From: Anodontia alba
Taxonomy: Eukaryota > Mollusca > Bivalvia > Lucinida > Lucinidae
Direction of reading: 5' to 3'
Assembly: GCA_964016985.1 (NCBI GenBank)
Contig: OZ024825.1
Span: 6,943,056 to 7,007,055, forward strand
Length of the DNA stretch: 64,000 nucleotides
Numbering within the stretch: the first letter of the stretch is position 1; the number at the start of each line of letters is the position of its first letter. Of this stretch, positions 31,901 through 44,441 are shown piece by piece. A program made the position numbers and the translations under genes. The notes under the pieces are model-generated. The model saw only the letters and a program-made list of their open reading frames with translations, had not been told where the DNA came from and ran no database searches.

Positions 31901-32162
31901 ACTGGAGGTGTTCTGTAGCGATAAAATGCGCTTGCCATTGGTGTGGATTTTGTTTCTTAGTAAAAGAAAATGCAATGCAATGAATGCAATCACACACAGA
32001 CATATAAATGAGGATATTTGTTCTTGGAGAAACGCTGAAAAACGGTCTCTTCGCCCAGTGTAAAAGATCTAAATACAATATTTGAGCATCTTTAGTTAAC
32101 ATCACAATCGTGGTGGCCGTAAACTTGAATCCGTGTGACGCGAGTTCAAATCCCAGCCAGCG

Positions 32163-32208
<46 letters not shown>

Positions 32209-34610
32209 ATACTTTATTTTCATTTATTACTTTTATGGTTTTCTTTCACAGTTTATTTCATAAAACACATTTTATTTGCATATATGAATAAATAAAAACA
32301 ACGACAACAATTACAACAAAAACAAAAAAAGCTTCTTTGCGGAAACATTTTTATCTACCAGTTGAGATTCTTCCCGGGAGATTATTCCATTATCCATTGC
32401 ACCTATCTATGTTCTAGATCATAGGGGTGACGAGCATACTCCTGGATTATTCAGCCAAATTATCTCATTCCTTAGAAATTTGAGGGACCTCTTTAATTAA
32501 AGGCAACGGCCTTGCCCTGTCTTACATACCTTCAGTCAAGAAGTCGAGAAAAAACAGTATTGTAACATTAATGTCCACCTAGTTTTCTGTGTTTTATTTA
32601 TTCATTAGGGTAACATGCCTCTGCCAAGCAGGCATATGACATTAATACAACGTTGCCTCAATGTTTTGAATCTCAAAAAAGGATTTTAAAGACCAAATGA
32701 TACAGTTTTTACTGTTTCAATGGAATTGCTAAATAATGATAGAGCTGTCAATGCGAACAATTTTGCCGAAAACTGCAAAAAAAAAAAAAAAAAAAGCCAA
32801 CCAATCGCGAAGTTATGCCAGCTGAAATTAAAACAGGACATTTTTCACGTCCGAAAACAACAACAACATATCGAAAATGTTGACCAAGTTGTATCTTTGA
32901 GGCTAGTATAGGGGCTTTAGGGATGTGTACGTTTGCCTTTTTACTCGAAGGGGTATGGGGTATTTGACATTTTACTACCAGGGATGTGGTATATTTGAAA
33001 CCCAGTTTGGTACGCTCGTACAATTAAGGATATTTAAAAAAAAAAATAAAAATGGAAATATTGCACGGAATATATAAAAAGGATATAGGATATTTATCTG
33101 TTTACTTCCAGGGATACAGAATAGGCCTATTTACCCCTCCCCCACCTCCCATACAAGCCTCGCCTTTTCTCATGCACGCAAATGAATATGTACACTCTCT
33201 TTTGCCTCTTGGCAACCGCACCTGTTTCATCCTATCGATGCGTTGGGGTCATGCAATCAGCCGAGAATTCCACATAATTCCTGGGCCATGTACTATGTAT
33301 TGTCTTTAGTGAGGCATTCCGAGGGGTTTTGAGGAAAAAGAGAAGATGCTTATTTCCTTTCAGGGAACAAGGGCAAATTGGAAAAATATATGGGAATAAG
33401 GGAACAAAACTAGTTTTTGGGAACAGGGAACATGGAAATTTTGAAAATTACTTTTAGGGAACAAGGGAACATGACCGGTTGCTTTTAGAGAACATGGTAC
33501 CTCCTGCGAGGGCCTCTCTAGTGGGGTAGCTTTGCACGTATCTAGGTATTGCCTTATTACATGCATATTATGCTGGCGGATTAAGAGCCAGCAGACCTAT
33601 AATTTAAGTTGAGAATGTATTTTCTCACACACCCGTGCATATGGGGTCGGGAAATCACTGTGCATTCTTGTCAGCGGCAAAATCGATCCCATGTCGATGC
33701 CTATGTGGGATAAACGTTACTATATACGAGACAGCCACACGCGACGTTGCTTTATACGAGACAGTTCACATGCGACGTTCACGTCGCGACGTTCCAAATT
33801 ATAATCGGATAACGTTGGGTTTCTACGTTTTCGGCGTCAGGTTGTGAAACGCCAATTCAAATTTTCAAACGCTTATAACTGCTTTATTAGTGAACAAAAA
33901 CTTCAAGTGTAAGTATCCATAGTCTGAGTCAAAATAAAAAGAACATTTTGGTAACAAAATCATTTGGTTTTCTTGATTTTGTTTTATTCTTCGCCATTTT
34001 GTTCCTGCATTTCTGTGTGAGCAACGAGAGAAAATGGCATTGTTTTCTTGATGGCATGTGAGAAAAAGAATCGATCACTGATTTTCAATGACGAAAGGTA
34101 AATGTCAACCCTCTTGTCCACTGCTCCAGTGGGAAACTCGGCAAGCCTCGTTTCCCAATGGAACGTTGGACCCTCGGTTTGGGATTTTCCTGTCTTCACT
34201 GAACATCAATGATGGATTAGCCCAACATGGCTGGGAAAATAGACGGTAGTCCCAGGTCTTTCGACTTTTGCAAACACGGACACATACACATATAAACACA
34301 TACAAGCAATAAACATTTAAACACATTCCATGGACGTTAAGGCAATTTCTACGAATATGGGTCAATTCTAAAAGGAAAGAATTTGCTCCATCGAAAGATT
34401 CCGTTTTTCAAAAGAGGTAAAATAATTTTGACACAGGTACATCCTCTATAAGTATATTCAATCCCCTTAACTGATATGATGACGTGCAGTGAGAAAAGAA
34501 TCCGAATGTCATATGCACCCAGATCAGCCTGCACAACCATAGGGTCTGGTCAGGAGTATTCATGTTCGTCAGTAGATTCTCAATATGCATTAATTCTGAA
34601 AAGTGCATTT
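31185..34610. other. intron sequence, microsatellite and simple repeats
   Basis: No gene. Holds (GT)n at 31831-31898, a T run at 32165-32204 preceded by a tRNA-like B box (GAGTTCAAATCCC, 32140-32152), and GGGAACA-type short repeats at 33362-33500. CACGCGACGTTG-type reiterations lie near 33725-33800. Confidence 0.6.
31831..31898. repeat. (GT)n microsatellite
   Basis: 34 uninterrupted GT units. It produces Cys/Val and His/Thr pseudo-proteins in other frames. Confidence 0.98.
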
Positions 34611-34980
34611 CATTACGAAAACATGCCTATTCAAATACATTGTAACTGTTAAAACCAAAAAGGGAAAATTTTCAGATAAAAAACTCTCATAATTTTCATA
34701 TTTCTGCTGAAAATATAGATTGTGGTACTCGTTAGAACTGCCTCGCCGACACAATCTATGTTTTTTCAGCAGAAACAAGAAAAATAATGTATACCCCAGC
34801 GGAAACACAACGTTAAAATGACGTCGCATCAACGTCGATGCGACGTCATCACGTCGCATCGACGTTGATACGACGTCATTTTGATGTTGTGTGCCTGCTG
34901 GGACGCCTGTAAACCCCAGTTTTACTATTTAAAAGTGGGGTTTAAGGGGGTCAAAGTTATATAGGTATGTTTTCGTGATG
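34611..34980 (+). mobile_element. MITE-A copy 6, with nested palindrome
   Basis: Ends CATTACGAAAACATGCCTAT and GTATGTTTTCGTGATG. The central palindrome is shortened, and the right arm is split by the insertion at 34795-34903. Confidence 0.85.
34795..34903. mobile_element. CRE-like palindromic MITE nested in MITE-A
   Basis: CCCAGC...ACACAACGTTAAAATGACG on the left, and CGTCATTTTGATGTTGTGTG...GCTGGGA on the right. The centre is ACGTCGATGCGACGTCATCA. It separates ATACCCC from CCTGTAAACC of the host MITE-A. Confidence 0.8.
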
Positions 34981-35028
34981 GAATACCCTCAGAGATCCGA
35001 CTATGCGCATATAGAGGTAGATATTTTG

Positions 35029-35313
35029 CTTGTGTTGAGGTTTTACGGCCCAGTCAACCCAATGGGGTCATGTCAAGCGCTGTCAGTTTACTGGGCAGGC
35101 TTAGTCCTCTAAGCGGTTAACCAGTATTGTGCACATTCTTTCGCCAGAAACTGACAACTGCCCTTCTTGAATCAGCGGAAGGGAGAGAATGACCGTACAA
35201 AATGTTTCATGATCAATCTCTACGAAAGAATGTTGCCGAACTCGGCGGGGGTTGAACCCACGGCCTCCTGGTCTCCAGTCGGACGGCGCATCCAACTGAG
35301 CCATCGAGGCCGG
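35029..35313 (-). mobile_element. tRNA-derived SINE, reverse copy
   Basis: Reverse complement of the SINE at 25290-25584. The tRNA-like head is at the right end (GGGTTGAACCC, CCAACTGAGCCA) and the CCTCAACACAA tail at the left. Confidence 0.88.
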
Positions 35314-38300
35314 CATACAGGCAATGAGCCGTCGTTGTCCGCATATGCAAAATAGCCCAATTACTGCGGTGAGATTCATTTCAACTTTTAAACACTTAAA
35401 GAGGAACAAACATACCTTCAGGGGAGATAATGTGTCAAACCTACATTGCCTCCCTTCAGTAAAGAGGTTTTCTCTAACAGGGAAGCATTTACTCCCTTTG
35501 GGAGCAAATTCTTTTCTTCTTCAGAAGAGCTTTTTTCACAAGGATCAGTGTGTGCAGATAAGGAAATATGAAGTCTTAAAATGGCAGAGAAACAACCAGA
35601 TGTATCATTCACATTAAATGGTCAAAAAGAGTATTACACCCTTTTGCTCTAAGATACATGTATAGTTAAATATTTCACCCTTTTGCTCTAAGGTATAGTT
35701 AAAATAGTGTTTACCGTATGCACGATTTCTGATATCACGTAGCAGGCCGTAGAATTCTACCTGACTTGAATTTGTAAGACGCGTTTATTGATTTGTCAAC
35801 GTTGTCCCTAATGAAAAGGGACCCTTAACTTTTCAGACATTAATAACATTTGTAGCGTTTATACAGTAACGGGAATCAGTTCATTGTAAGGGGAAGCAAC
35901 CCTGTCAAAATTGTTTTAGCATCCCTTCTAAAATGCACCGCTCTAGAAAGAAACATCGTTTTCTTTTAAGAATAATCCCTAGTGTAGACCTGGAGGGTCC
36001 CGAAGGAATGCACGCAGAAAGTCATAAAATTGTCTCCTCTTGTAAAATATGAGGAGTGCCAGTAAGTGTAACGAGTCCCTTTTAAAATATGGACTGCACC
36101 ATTCGAAAACGTGTCTTCGGGCATATGCGGACAGCGAGGGCCCTGATCTGTCCGCGCGTGTGCCCGAAGACACGTTTTCGCATGGCGAGGCCCGTATTTG
36201 TATATACAGTTGACTTTTACCAGTCTGCAGCTGTCGGCATTTTAAAATATTTTAATTTTCCCAGGAACAAAAGACCTCAAGATAGATTGAATGAAATCTC
36301 AAGCTCTACTTTTCTTGAAAAGAAAAGAGTTAAAGAAAATCTAGAATCAACTCTCGTTGTATCGAAGTCCAAGGGACTCTATGAAATACTTCTAGATATC
36401 CGTAACTCGACATATCAGATTTACAAAACTGAGGAAAAACTAAACAATCTAACAACCACATTTCACAAGCGAATATGTAATTTGATACCTGAAGTTAGAG
36501 ATACATTGAAACTATTGTGGAAAAGAGGAGAAATTGCTCCTAAAGAGCAAGTTTTCCTCTTATCAACAATACTTTGTTACCTGTTCGTAGACTTCCATGT
36601 TTAAACAGGGACCAGAGTTTCACTTCAAAATAAGCGGTTATTCGAGATAAGCGAAGTCGAGATAACGAGAGTCGACTGTAGTTTAAACCTGCTGTCCTTT
36701 CAACATCACTCGGAAAGACGTTTTTGCTTGGCGTTTTATTTTAAATGATAATAGTTTATTCTGATTGACCATATCTTATCAGAAATCATTTGTCTGTTCT
36801 GTTTCTGTGATTTGTTCTCAAATATTTACCCTAAAATTAAATTTACAGCAAAAATTTGGTCTTACCTATGCAATTTCTATAGAAAATGATTTTTTTTTTT
36901 TTACTTTTTGACTAAGAAAATATTTTTTTTACTTTTCTTTGCTGAATGTTATTACAACAATATTATGAAAATTTCAGAAAAACTGAACAAGAGGAACTTG
37001 TTGAAAATCTGCCTCCAAGTTTCCTACCCTACAGATTTCTGCATAATTTGCATTCATTTTTACATGGGGAAAAACTATTTGATTCTTTTTAAAACAAATG
37101 ACTAGAATAAATCAAAGCGCCAAAAGGCACTGAAATGACAGATTCTATCAGAAATTCATGCCGGGGTTCGCTATTTTAAAGGACAGATTTTTGAAAACCC
37201 GTCCAATAAAAAGGTTTCACATTTGTTTAAAAATGTAGTACTACAAATTCAGATATCAAATGCTTGCAGAGGTATATATATATAGTGCCATGAAGTTCCA
37301 CTTGATGTTTTGAAGTTTCAAAAGAAATATTTTGTCTCAAAATGTTGCAAAAAGCCAGTTATCACATGCAATAAAGAGCTAAAATTGTGATAAATTCTCT
37401 TCAATAACTTAATACCTGTACTTAAAAAATGGTTGCAAATGACGGCATTAAATTTGCTGTGCAAACCTGCAAATTTAAAACAAGATGCGAACCTTTCGTT
37501 GGGTTCTTTTTAAAGAAGCCAACTTGTTGTCTACTTTCACTTTCACAATCGAGCGTTCAATAAGAGGAAATAACCAAAGTAGCAATAGAGATTTTCAACA
37601 CTTTCCTTTTTTTCTGATAAATAGTTACACTTTAAACCCAAGCATCCTTTTTATTAAAATGCCGCAGATAAAATATTTTAATGTTAAGCAAATCAACAAC
37701 AGCGAGATTACATCTTGTAATGTTTGACTAAAGCCCTGTCCCTTTAATCCGACAGTATTGAATTTTTTACACACGTCAGACAAATGGGCAAGTGCTCTGT
37801 GTAAAAGTTTTATCATACCATATTTTGAAATATTGTCTTTATTTTCCCAAGGAGACAGCATTTGACATTTCATGCTAGCTGATTCCTCATTTGAGACAAT
37901 TTGCATGAAATTATGTTTTACGGTAAAAAATATCTGCTAATTTTTGACACGCGGATTATGAGGCAGCGCCTGTTCTATTAATAGCTAACAACAAATTGCG
38001 CAGATCAACCTTACAACCTATATATCTAACGCACTCAGATAATATCGGAGAAAACACTTTGCAGCATGATTATGAGCACAGCCTTTTTTTCTTTTATTAT
38101 CAAGCATAAAAAATCTTCAGAATCTAATTTGGAGAGTAATAGCTGATTAGACAGTGTTTATATTGCTGGTAACAGTGGCTTACGGTCTAGTTTCTCGCGC
38201 CACGTCTTTAGTCCAGCGCAGGCGTATTGATACACAAGTATTTTGATATGTTAACCCTTAGACTGCATACAACGACTGTAGCAGATGTCAATTTTATTTT

Positions 38301-38647
38301 TTGTCTTATTATATCAGAGAATTTCATGCGATTCATCCGTTGGCAAACAATTCATATGAAATGCTTAGTCTGGTTTTCTCTGCAAATAAGGGAGAATTCT
38401 GAATGTCGCCTGCTTTAAAAATTGCACGGCGCTATAAAGATATTAATAGCATCGGACTACATTTTGAGCGGACACATATTTCAGTGGTAGTGAAAGCCGG
38501 AAGCAACTTGAGAGCCGGAAGCAACTTGAGAACGCTTCTGCCAGCAAGGAATGACAGATAGAAATCTGTCATTAAAAAAGTGTGCATAGATAGTTACGAC
38601 AAATGGTACTGCATTAAATCATGACAAAAGTTTGCAAATTTACTTCT
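35314..38647. other. intron sequence with hairpins and an unclassified ORF
   Basis: No gene assigned. 36093-36187 is a strong palindrome (GAAAACGTGTCTTCGGGCA arms). The 171-codon frame 36089-36604 starts inside that palindrome and has no recognised domain. 37850-37920 and 38310-38400 are relics of the CATTTCATGCAAATTGTCTCC hairpin family. AGTTAAAT-TTTGCTCTAAG is duplicated near 35640-35700. Confidence 0.45.
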
Positions 38648-38934
38648 CATTATGAAAACGCGCCTATTCAAATATATAGAAAAACACCTCAAAAAAACAG
38701 AAAATTTTCAGATCGAAAACGCTGATATTTTTCATATTTCTGCTCCAAACATAGAAGGGGCGGGGGGTGGGTACTCGTTAGAACCGCCTTGGCAAGGCGG
38801 TTCTAACGAGTGTCCACAATTTATGTTTTTGAGCAGAAATAAGAAAAATGGTGGATACCCCTGTAAACCCCAGTTTTACAATATAAAGGTGGGGTTTAGG
38901 GGGGTCAAAATTATATAGGCATGTTTTCGTGATT
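38648..38934 (+). mobile_element. MITE-A copy 7
   Basis: Starts CATTATGAAAACGCGCCTAT and ends GCATGTTTTCGTGATT. The palindrome has a GGGGCGGGGGGTGGG-altered arm, so it is no longer perfect. Confidence 0.85.
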
Positions 38935-39212
38935 TATGTACAGAACGCCAAGCAAAACACAACTTTCTGTAAGATGTCGAAAACACAGTAGATTTTCCAC
39001 CATTGTACAAGAGAGAAAATTATACCGACTTTCTATTTGCTTCCCTGCACACGATTCCCCTTCTCTAAAGGGTTTACTTTAGAAGAATAATGCTTTCTTA
39101 AAAGGGGATCATGTTTTTTTCCTCCTATTTTAAACCCTTTTCAGAAGGGACGTAAAATCTCTTTAGACAGAATTTTCTCCCCTGAAAGTGTATCCGTTTC
39201 TATCGCGGCCGC

Positions 39213-39480
39213 GCCATGCAAAAACGTGTCTTTGGGCATATGCGAACAGCAAGGACTAAGATCAGACTGCGCACCCGCCTTCACTGTCCGCTAAAAGAAT
39301 TATTGGATACTACAGAATGTATTAATTGAGAGCAAAGGCCTGGATTAAAAGTGTACTTTGTACATGCGCAGAAACATCTGAATTTGAATTAGCCACGTCA
39401 AGCGAAACGTGTCATCTAACATGCGCAAAATGCGCATGTTAGAAGACACGTTTCGCTTGACGCGGCCAGTATCTTTCAGA
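39213..39480. mobile_element. MITE, AAAACGTGTCTTTGGGC family
   Basis: GCGCCATGCAAAAACGTGTC at the left. An internal near-perfect hairpin at 39398-39464 (GTCAAGCGAAACGTGTC arms, AACATGCGCA tip) lies at the right. A reverse-oriented relative occupies 62927-63130. Confidence 0.65.
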
Positions 39481-39545
39481 GATGCCAAAACACTTTGGGC
39501 AGAATATCTCCTCTGAAAGTATTCGTTTCTATCTTGTATTTTTAG

Positions 39546-39888
39546 GTGACGTACGATAAAAGTATTACTGAGGATATGCCCGGTGATTATCCTAAATTGT
39601 CCACCGTTGCCGGGAAACAAATGTTCGTCTTCCGGTTTAAGGTATTCGACGAATCAGTCTTCTACGACCCAATTATTGGTTTTGATTTCGATTCTGATGA
39701 AATCATTGTAACAACAACAACTACTACAAGTACAACAAGTACGACCAGTACAACAACTAGCACAACTAGCACAACTACTACAACACCAACTACTAGTGAA
39801 CCTGAGGAAACACTTTTTGGTGATGGAGTGACAGCAGACGTGTTGGGGCATTCTGGAAAGATAAGGCTGACGGGCACAAATGAGGACG
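39546..39888 (+). CDS. SAARP-like protein, exon 2 (end of domain 1, Thr linker, start of domain 2)
   Basis: Acceptor TTGTATTTTTAG|GTG at 39545/39546, phase 0, joining directly to exon 1 (PKQ then VTYDK). It completes domain 1 with PKLSTVAGKQMFVFRF and VFYDPIIGFD, the family's C-terminal signature. A Thr/Ser-rich stretch of about 35 residues, encoded by ACA/ACT/AGT repeats, is a likely O-glycosylated linker. Domain 2 then begins with VTADVLGHSGKIRLTG. The donor GACG|gtacag at 39888 leaves phase 1, which is the phase exon 3 needs. The frame read through the donor stops at 39926. Confidence 0.75.
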
Positions 39889-40077
39889 GTACAGTATATT
39901 ATCACACTTTTATAGTTGTAACTTAAATAGTCTGACAGGCATGCCTTTAGTCTCTTTCACCGTTTGGTGAACACGCATTTCACTGGGTTGTGTAATTATT
40001 AAATTTTATTACTTGTCCACGTACAAGTAAATGATCAAAACCCACTTGTCCAACCAAGATTTATTTGCCCGAAAGTT

Positions 40078-40262
40078 GATTTTTTTTCTTATTTCTCGGA
40101 GAAAACTTATTTTGTTAGTACTCATTAGAAGCGCCTTACTGAGGTGCTTCTAATGAGTACCAACAACATATGTTTTCTTCGAGAAACAAATGGTTTTCTT
40201 CGCTTCTAATGAGTACACACAACATATGTTGTTGTTTTTTTTTTCGAGAAATAAGAAAAAAA
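40078..40262. mobile_element. palindromic MITE, GAGAAAACWTATK family
   Basis: TTTTCTTATTTCTCGGAGAA at the left, central GTACTCATTAGAAGCGCCTTAC / GGTGCTTCTAATGAGTAC, and a partly duplicated right arm (GCTTCTAATGAGTACACACAAC at 40203-40225). Confidence 0.7.
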
Positions 40263-40451
40263 TATATATCATACACTGGTTACTCTCCTTAGCTAGAACT
40301 AAGAAGTCGAAGTCCTTGTCCCAGGACAAGTAAATTGAAATTTCTTACTTGTCCTCTGGGAAATGGGACAAGTCGGGCATGATATCCCAACAGCCCTGCA
40401 TTTCAGCTTGAGTATGCGATTCTCAATAACGTTATAAACAAAACAACAACA

Positions 40452-40468
<17 letters not shown>

Positions 40469-40528
<60 letters not shown>
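40469..40528. repeat. (TA)n microsatellite after an A run
   Basis: About 30 TA units following a run of about 18 A (40451-40469), in intron 2. Confidence 0.97.
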
Positions 40529-40532
<4 letters not shown>

Positions 40533-40628
40533 AGTCTGATTTTAACCTTCCCTCGGCGCAAATATCCGAAGGTAAGTTCTTTGACGTTGCGGCTGCTTTA
40601 TTTATTTAGTAATTTATTTATTTTGCAG

Positions 40629-40755
40629 GAAGTTCAAATGGCAACGTCATAACGGTAGAGTTTGACAATTTGAATGAAGTAAAAAGTACAGGAGATAGAA
40701 TTAAAACTTCCGGTCACTGGCATAAGACCTTCGCAAATCAGGAGTTTGAATTCAG
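40629..40755 (+). CDS. SAARP-like protein, exon 3 (domain 2)
   Basis: Acceptor TTATTTTGCAG|GAAG and donor TTCAG|gtaaaac. 127 nt, entering in phase 1 (GA completes the Gly codon) and leaving two bases (AG). It encodes NVITVEFDNLNEV and TSGHWHKTFANQEFEF, which correspond to the KINIDSKHKFSNF and LQCSFS part of domain 1. It has no ATG of its own and is supported by splice sites, phase and homology to exon 1. Confidence 0.75.
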
Positions 40756-41034
40756 GTAAAACAATATTATGTCCGGCGAACCGCGCATGTAAAATCAGCG
40801 CGCGCGCAGTTCTTAGAGAAAAAATTTTCTTTCGAACGCGATGACGCCGCGCGACGAGTGTAGATGACGTAACGTTGCAAAATCTATTGAAGTCATTTGA
40901 AAGAGCATAAAGCAGAATCCGACGTAAAAAGAATCATTTTTATGATATGTAATATGTAAGTTGATACACAATGAGTTTAAAATATTTAAATATTTCACTC
41001 GAGACTTGCCAACCTAAAATATATCTGGGCTTAT

Positions 41035-42620
41035 GTACAGGCAGGTGTACCTCAGGGCTCGATCCTCGGTCCCTTGTTATTTCTCATTTACATCAAGGAC
41101 ATAGTGAACGAGCTACGTGCTTCTATTTGACGTTTTGCGGACGACACTAGCTTATATATCATAGTTGACACACCGCTCTGCAGCTCTGGGACTAAATAAT
41201 GACTTAAGATACATAACTGCTTGGGCCGCAGAATGACTGGTCGACTTCATTGCTTCTAAAACAGATTCAATGCTCATATCTCGAAAACGCAACCCGATCC
41301 AACATCCTCCACTCTATATGAATGGTAATATGATAAAAGATACAGAGTTACACAAACATTTAGGACTTACATATGCAACTGGAACGAACACATCAATAAA
41401 ATCGCAACAAGCGCTTGGAGTAGATTAATTCTAAAATTCAGACTTAAAAGGCATTCCCTCGAAAAAATGTACTTTTCATACATAAGACCGCTCCTGGAAT
41501 ACAGCGACTCAGTATGGGACAATGCCTCTGCCGAAAGTAAGAAATAACTTGATGCAGTACACATCGAAGCTGTTCGAATTATTACTGGGGCGACCAAACT
41601 CTGCAATTTAGAAAAGCTCTTTGCGGACTTGGGATGGGAATCACTCCAAGAACGTAGAAATAAACACAAACATAATACTCTACAAAATAATAAATGGTCT
41701 AACGCCACAATACCTTCAGGATACCTTGACCAAACTTGTACAGGAAACAACCAGTTATGACCTTAGAAACTCCAATGATATAAGAAACCCGAGAGCAAAT
41801 ACTAATCTGTTCTTCAATTCTTTCTTTTCTTCGGCAAAACGGGCTTGGAACGACCTACCCGACGGTATAAAAAAAATCTCCTACAGTCTCCTCCTTTAAA
41901 TTTCGTCTCAGCAGGAACAGATATACTCCACCTAATATCTTCAAAGTAGGCTCAAGGTAGGGTCAAATACTACATGCTAATAAAATAAAATAATAATAAT
42001 AATAATCGACTTTATTTATAGAGGGTAACACATTTAGTAATCTAGTACTAATCTTCCATGTGGCCCTCTTTTTTCCTGGGTAGAAACCAGTACTAAGCAA
42101 TGTGGATAAAGTTTCTTGCTTAAGGAAACAACACTTGCAGTCAGTGGGGATCGAACCCGGTACCTCTCGATCTCGAGTCCGACGCTTTACCACTGCACCA
42201 CAGCGCTCCACAAATGATTCAGGATGGAGTGTAGTTCCCTAAATCAGGATGGAGTGTAGTTCCCTAAATTCTAATCTCTCTCGAAAAAATATAGTTCCCA
42301 GTCCTTCTTGCACATGTGGTGGGTTTGAAAGCACATACCACTTTCTTTTTAAATGTCCAAAATACTCAAGGACAAGAAATTTGCTTTTACCACCAAACCT
42401 ACTTGACTTTACTACGGAACACTTACTATTCGGCAGAGACGACATGTCAAATACTGAAAACGAACAACTATTTATACAAATTCAAAACTACATTGTAAAC
42501 ACTAAAAGATTCATGCAGCTGTTATATTTCATATATCCTTCCATGGCACCAGCAGTCATTCAATTTTTTAACTCAACCTTGGTCCAGCTTGTCCTTGGTG
42601 TGGTGTCTACGGTCTCGGTC
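41035..42620 (+). pseudogene. LINE (Jockey/CR1-like) C-terminal remnant
   Basis: Opens at reverse-transcriptase motif B (AGVPQGSILGPLLFLIYI) and the catalytic FADDTSLY box after a TGA. The 3' part of the RT is spread over several frames (LHKHLGLTY; NIILYKIINGLTPQYLQD, 41621-41899; AKRAWNDLPDGIKK). A C-terminal Cys/His module CTCGGFESTYHFLFKCP (42318-42370) follows, ending near 42620. A SINE splits it at about 41980-42212. 5'-truncated and with many stops. Confidence 0.8.
41980..42212 (-). mobile_element. second tRNA-derived SINE family, reverse, inside LINE remnant
   Basis: The minus strand begins GAGCGCTGTGGTGCAGTGG (A box TGGTGCAGTGG), with B box GGGTTCGATCCCC, and ends in AAAGTCGATTATTATTATTA and an ATTTT-rich tail. 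GGATGGAGTGTAGTTCCCTA just outside the head is present twice in tandem (42220-42241, 42244-42265). Confidence 0.85.
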
Positions 42621-43193
42621 AGTGTCTAATTACTCATGCTACCAAAAAATGTATGTCATTCAGTTGTGTACATCTTTATATTACAAAATACATATTGCAT
42701 CTTTGTATCGATGCGTTGTCCGCAAATAGTACATATGTTTTGTTTTTTTTTTTGTTTTGTTTTTTTCGTGCGTTGCGCATCATTTTTATTACGAGAGAGA
42801 GCGGTCAAAACGGATCGAGGGTGACTTCCTAATGATTAAGCTCCAGTTTTGGTAACGCCTAACTGTATCACTACACAGAAACTCAAACACCGTTAGATTT
42901 TTAAAGGTATTTTTATACATATATATTTACAACATATAATATACAAAACATATAACTGCTATTCTTTTTGTGTCGGCCTCGACAATGACCACAATACGAT
43001 CGGAAATATATTAGTTTACAATTTGATTAATCTGGCTCGACTTATCAAATTGTCAATTTCCAACCAAGTGCGGTGAAAGTTGTCGAGCGCACTAAAACTG
43101 TTCAATATATTCAGCCTTCTCTGTATCGTAACATTTTTCCTGTAAATATTTACGGTAATGTTTACTGTGTGTGCATGTTCTTTACAATTACAG

Positions 43194-43348
43194 CGACATA
43201 ACTGATGGGGTTTATCAAGGACTTGATGTGACATATCTAACTTTTGAATCGACGTTAGACAACTCCGCCACTCTCAAAGTGTATTTGTACATATTTAAGG
43301 AGGCAGGAAACATAGATAATGATGACGAGACATTGCCAATATCAACAG
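43194..43348 (+). CDS. SAARP-like protein, exon 4 (domain 2)
   Basis: Acceptor TTTACAATTACAG|CGAC and donor TCAACAG|gtaaag. 155 nt: the first base completes a Ser codon with exon 3, and the last base starts a Gly codon finished by exon 5. It encodes DITDGVYQGLDVTYLTFEST, TLKVYLYIFKEAG and a DDE acidic patch, parallel to SELEETTYGSN and LKSVVLVFKKDG in domain 1. Confidence 0.78.
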
Positions 43349-44002
43349 GTAAAGACATTACAGCAGACGATTTTCATTTTTGTTTATCTTTTTAGAGGAA
43401 ATAAGGCTTAGCATTTAATGTGAATCGTCTGCCGAGCACACGATTCACATGAAATTTCAAGTCTGATTGTCTCTTCAAAATAACAAGAAAACATAGATGT
43501 CGTCTGCTACAATTGTGCTGAGCACTTAAAGGGTTAACAAGTCTGGGCAATGTATAAATCAAAGCACTGAGAGCACTGGTGGGTCGAATGTCTCTGAGTG
43601 TAGGCTGAGAAAAAGGTCCTGAACAAGGACTTGACTATTTCATTCAACTCTCAACTTCACATAATTTAAGCAAGCAGTACAGACCCTAATCAGACGCCGC
43701 GTTTTTCGGTGTCTGATCATGATCTGCACAGTTTGCCAATGCCCTAACACTTAGCCCAGTTAGGTTTTAAAGATAACCCTCTTTACACAGCACTCTGTCG
43801 TCATAACGACAATAAAAGCGCGTTTATAAAAAAACTTTATCAGTGCGGTATCATTTTATTGTTCAATGATAATCACGTTGACCACGACCTTTAGGAGACT
43901 TTGGTGTATGTATACATAGGCTCGAGTGTAAACAATTGACCCAAATAGTACAAAAGATGCACAGAAAGAGCCACAATCACAGAATGTGCCTACCAATGAC
44001 AC

Positions 44003-44281
44003 CATTAAGAAAACATGCCTATTCAAATATACTGAAAATTTTACCACCAAAATGAAAATTTTCAGATAAAAAATTCTGGTATTTTTCATACTTCTGCTCA
44101 AAACATAGGTTGTGGATACTCGTTAGAACAGCCTTGACAAGGCGGTTCTAACGAGTACCCACAACCTATGTTTTTTTGTGCAGAAATAAGAAAAAAATAA
44201 TGTATACCCTGTAAATCCCAGTTTTACTATATAAAAGTGAGGTTTAAGTGGGTCAAAGTTATATAGGCATGTTTTCGTGAC
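44003..44281 (+). mobile_element. MITE-A copy 8
   Basis: Starts CATTAAGAAAACATGCCTAT and ends GCATGTTTTCGTGACG; palindrome intact. It lies in intron 4. Confidence 0.85.
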
Positions 44282-44441
44282 GCCAAGAGGAGGAGCATAC
44301 AAACTGCATGTATGACAGACAGTATACATGCCACAGACCAAAGAAAAGCAAAGGAACCAGCTCCTTGTTTTCTCCAACAAGGTGATTACAATGCTAAACA
44401 GGATCCACCAAACACAACAACAATTCAACGAACAGGACAAA

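Noticed and set aside
31708..31993. His/Thr and Cys/Val repeat ORFs
   Set aside because: Direct translation of the (GT)n microsatellite.
36089..36604. 171-codon ORF
   Set aside because: Starts inside a MITE palindrome, has no recognised domain and no splice or promoter context; kept only as unclassified.
39654..39905. minus-strand Cys/Val-rich ORFs
   Set aside because: Shadow of the Thr-encoding repeat in exon 2 of the host gene.
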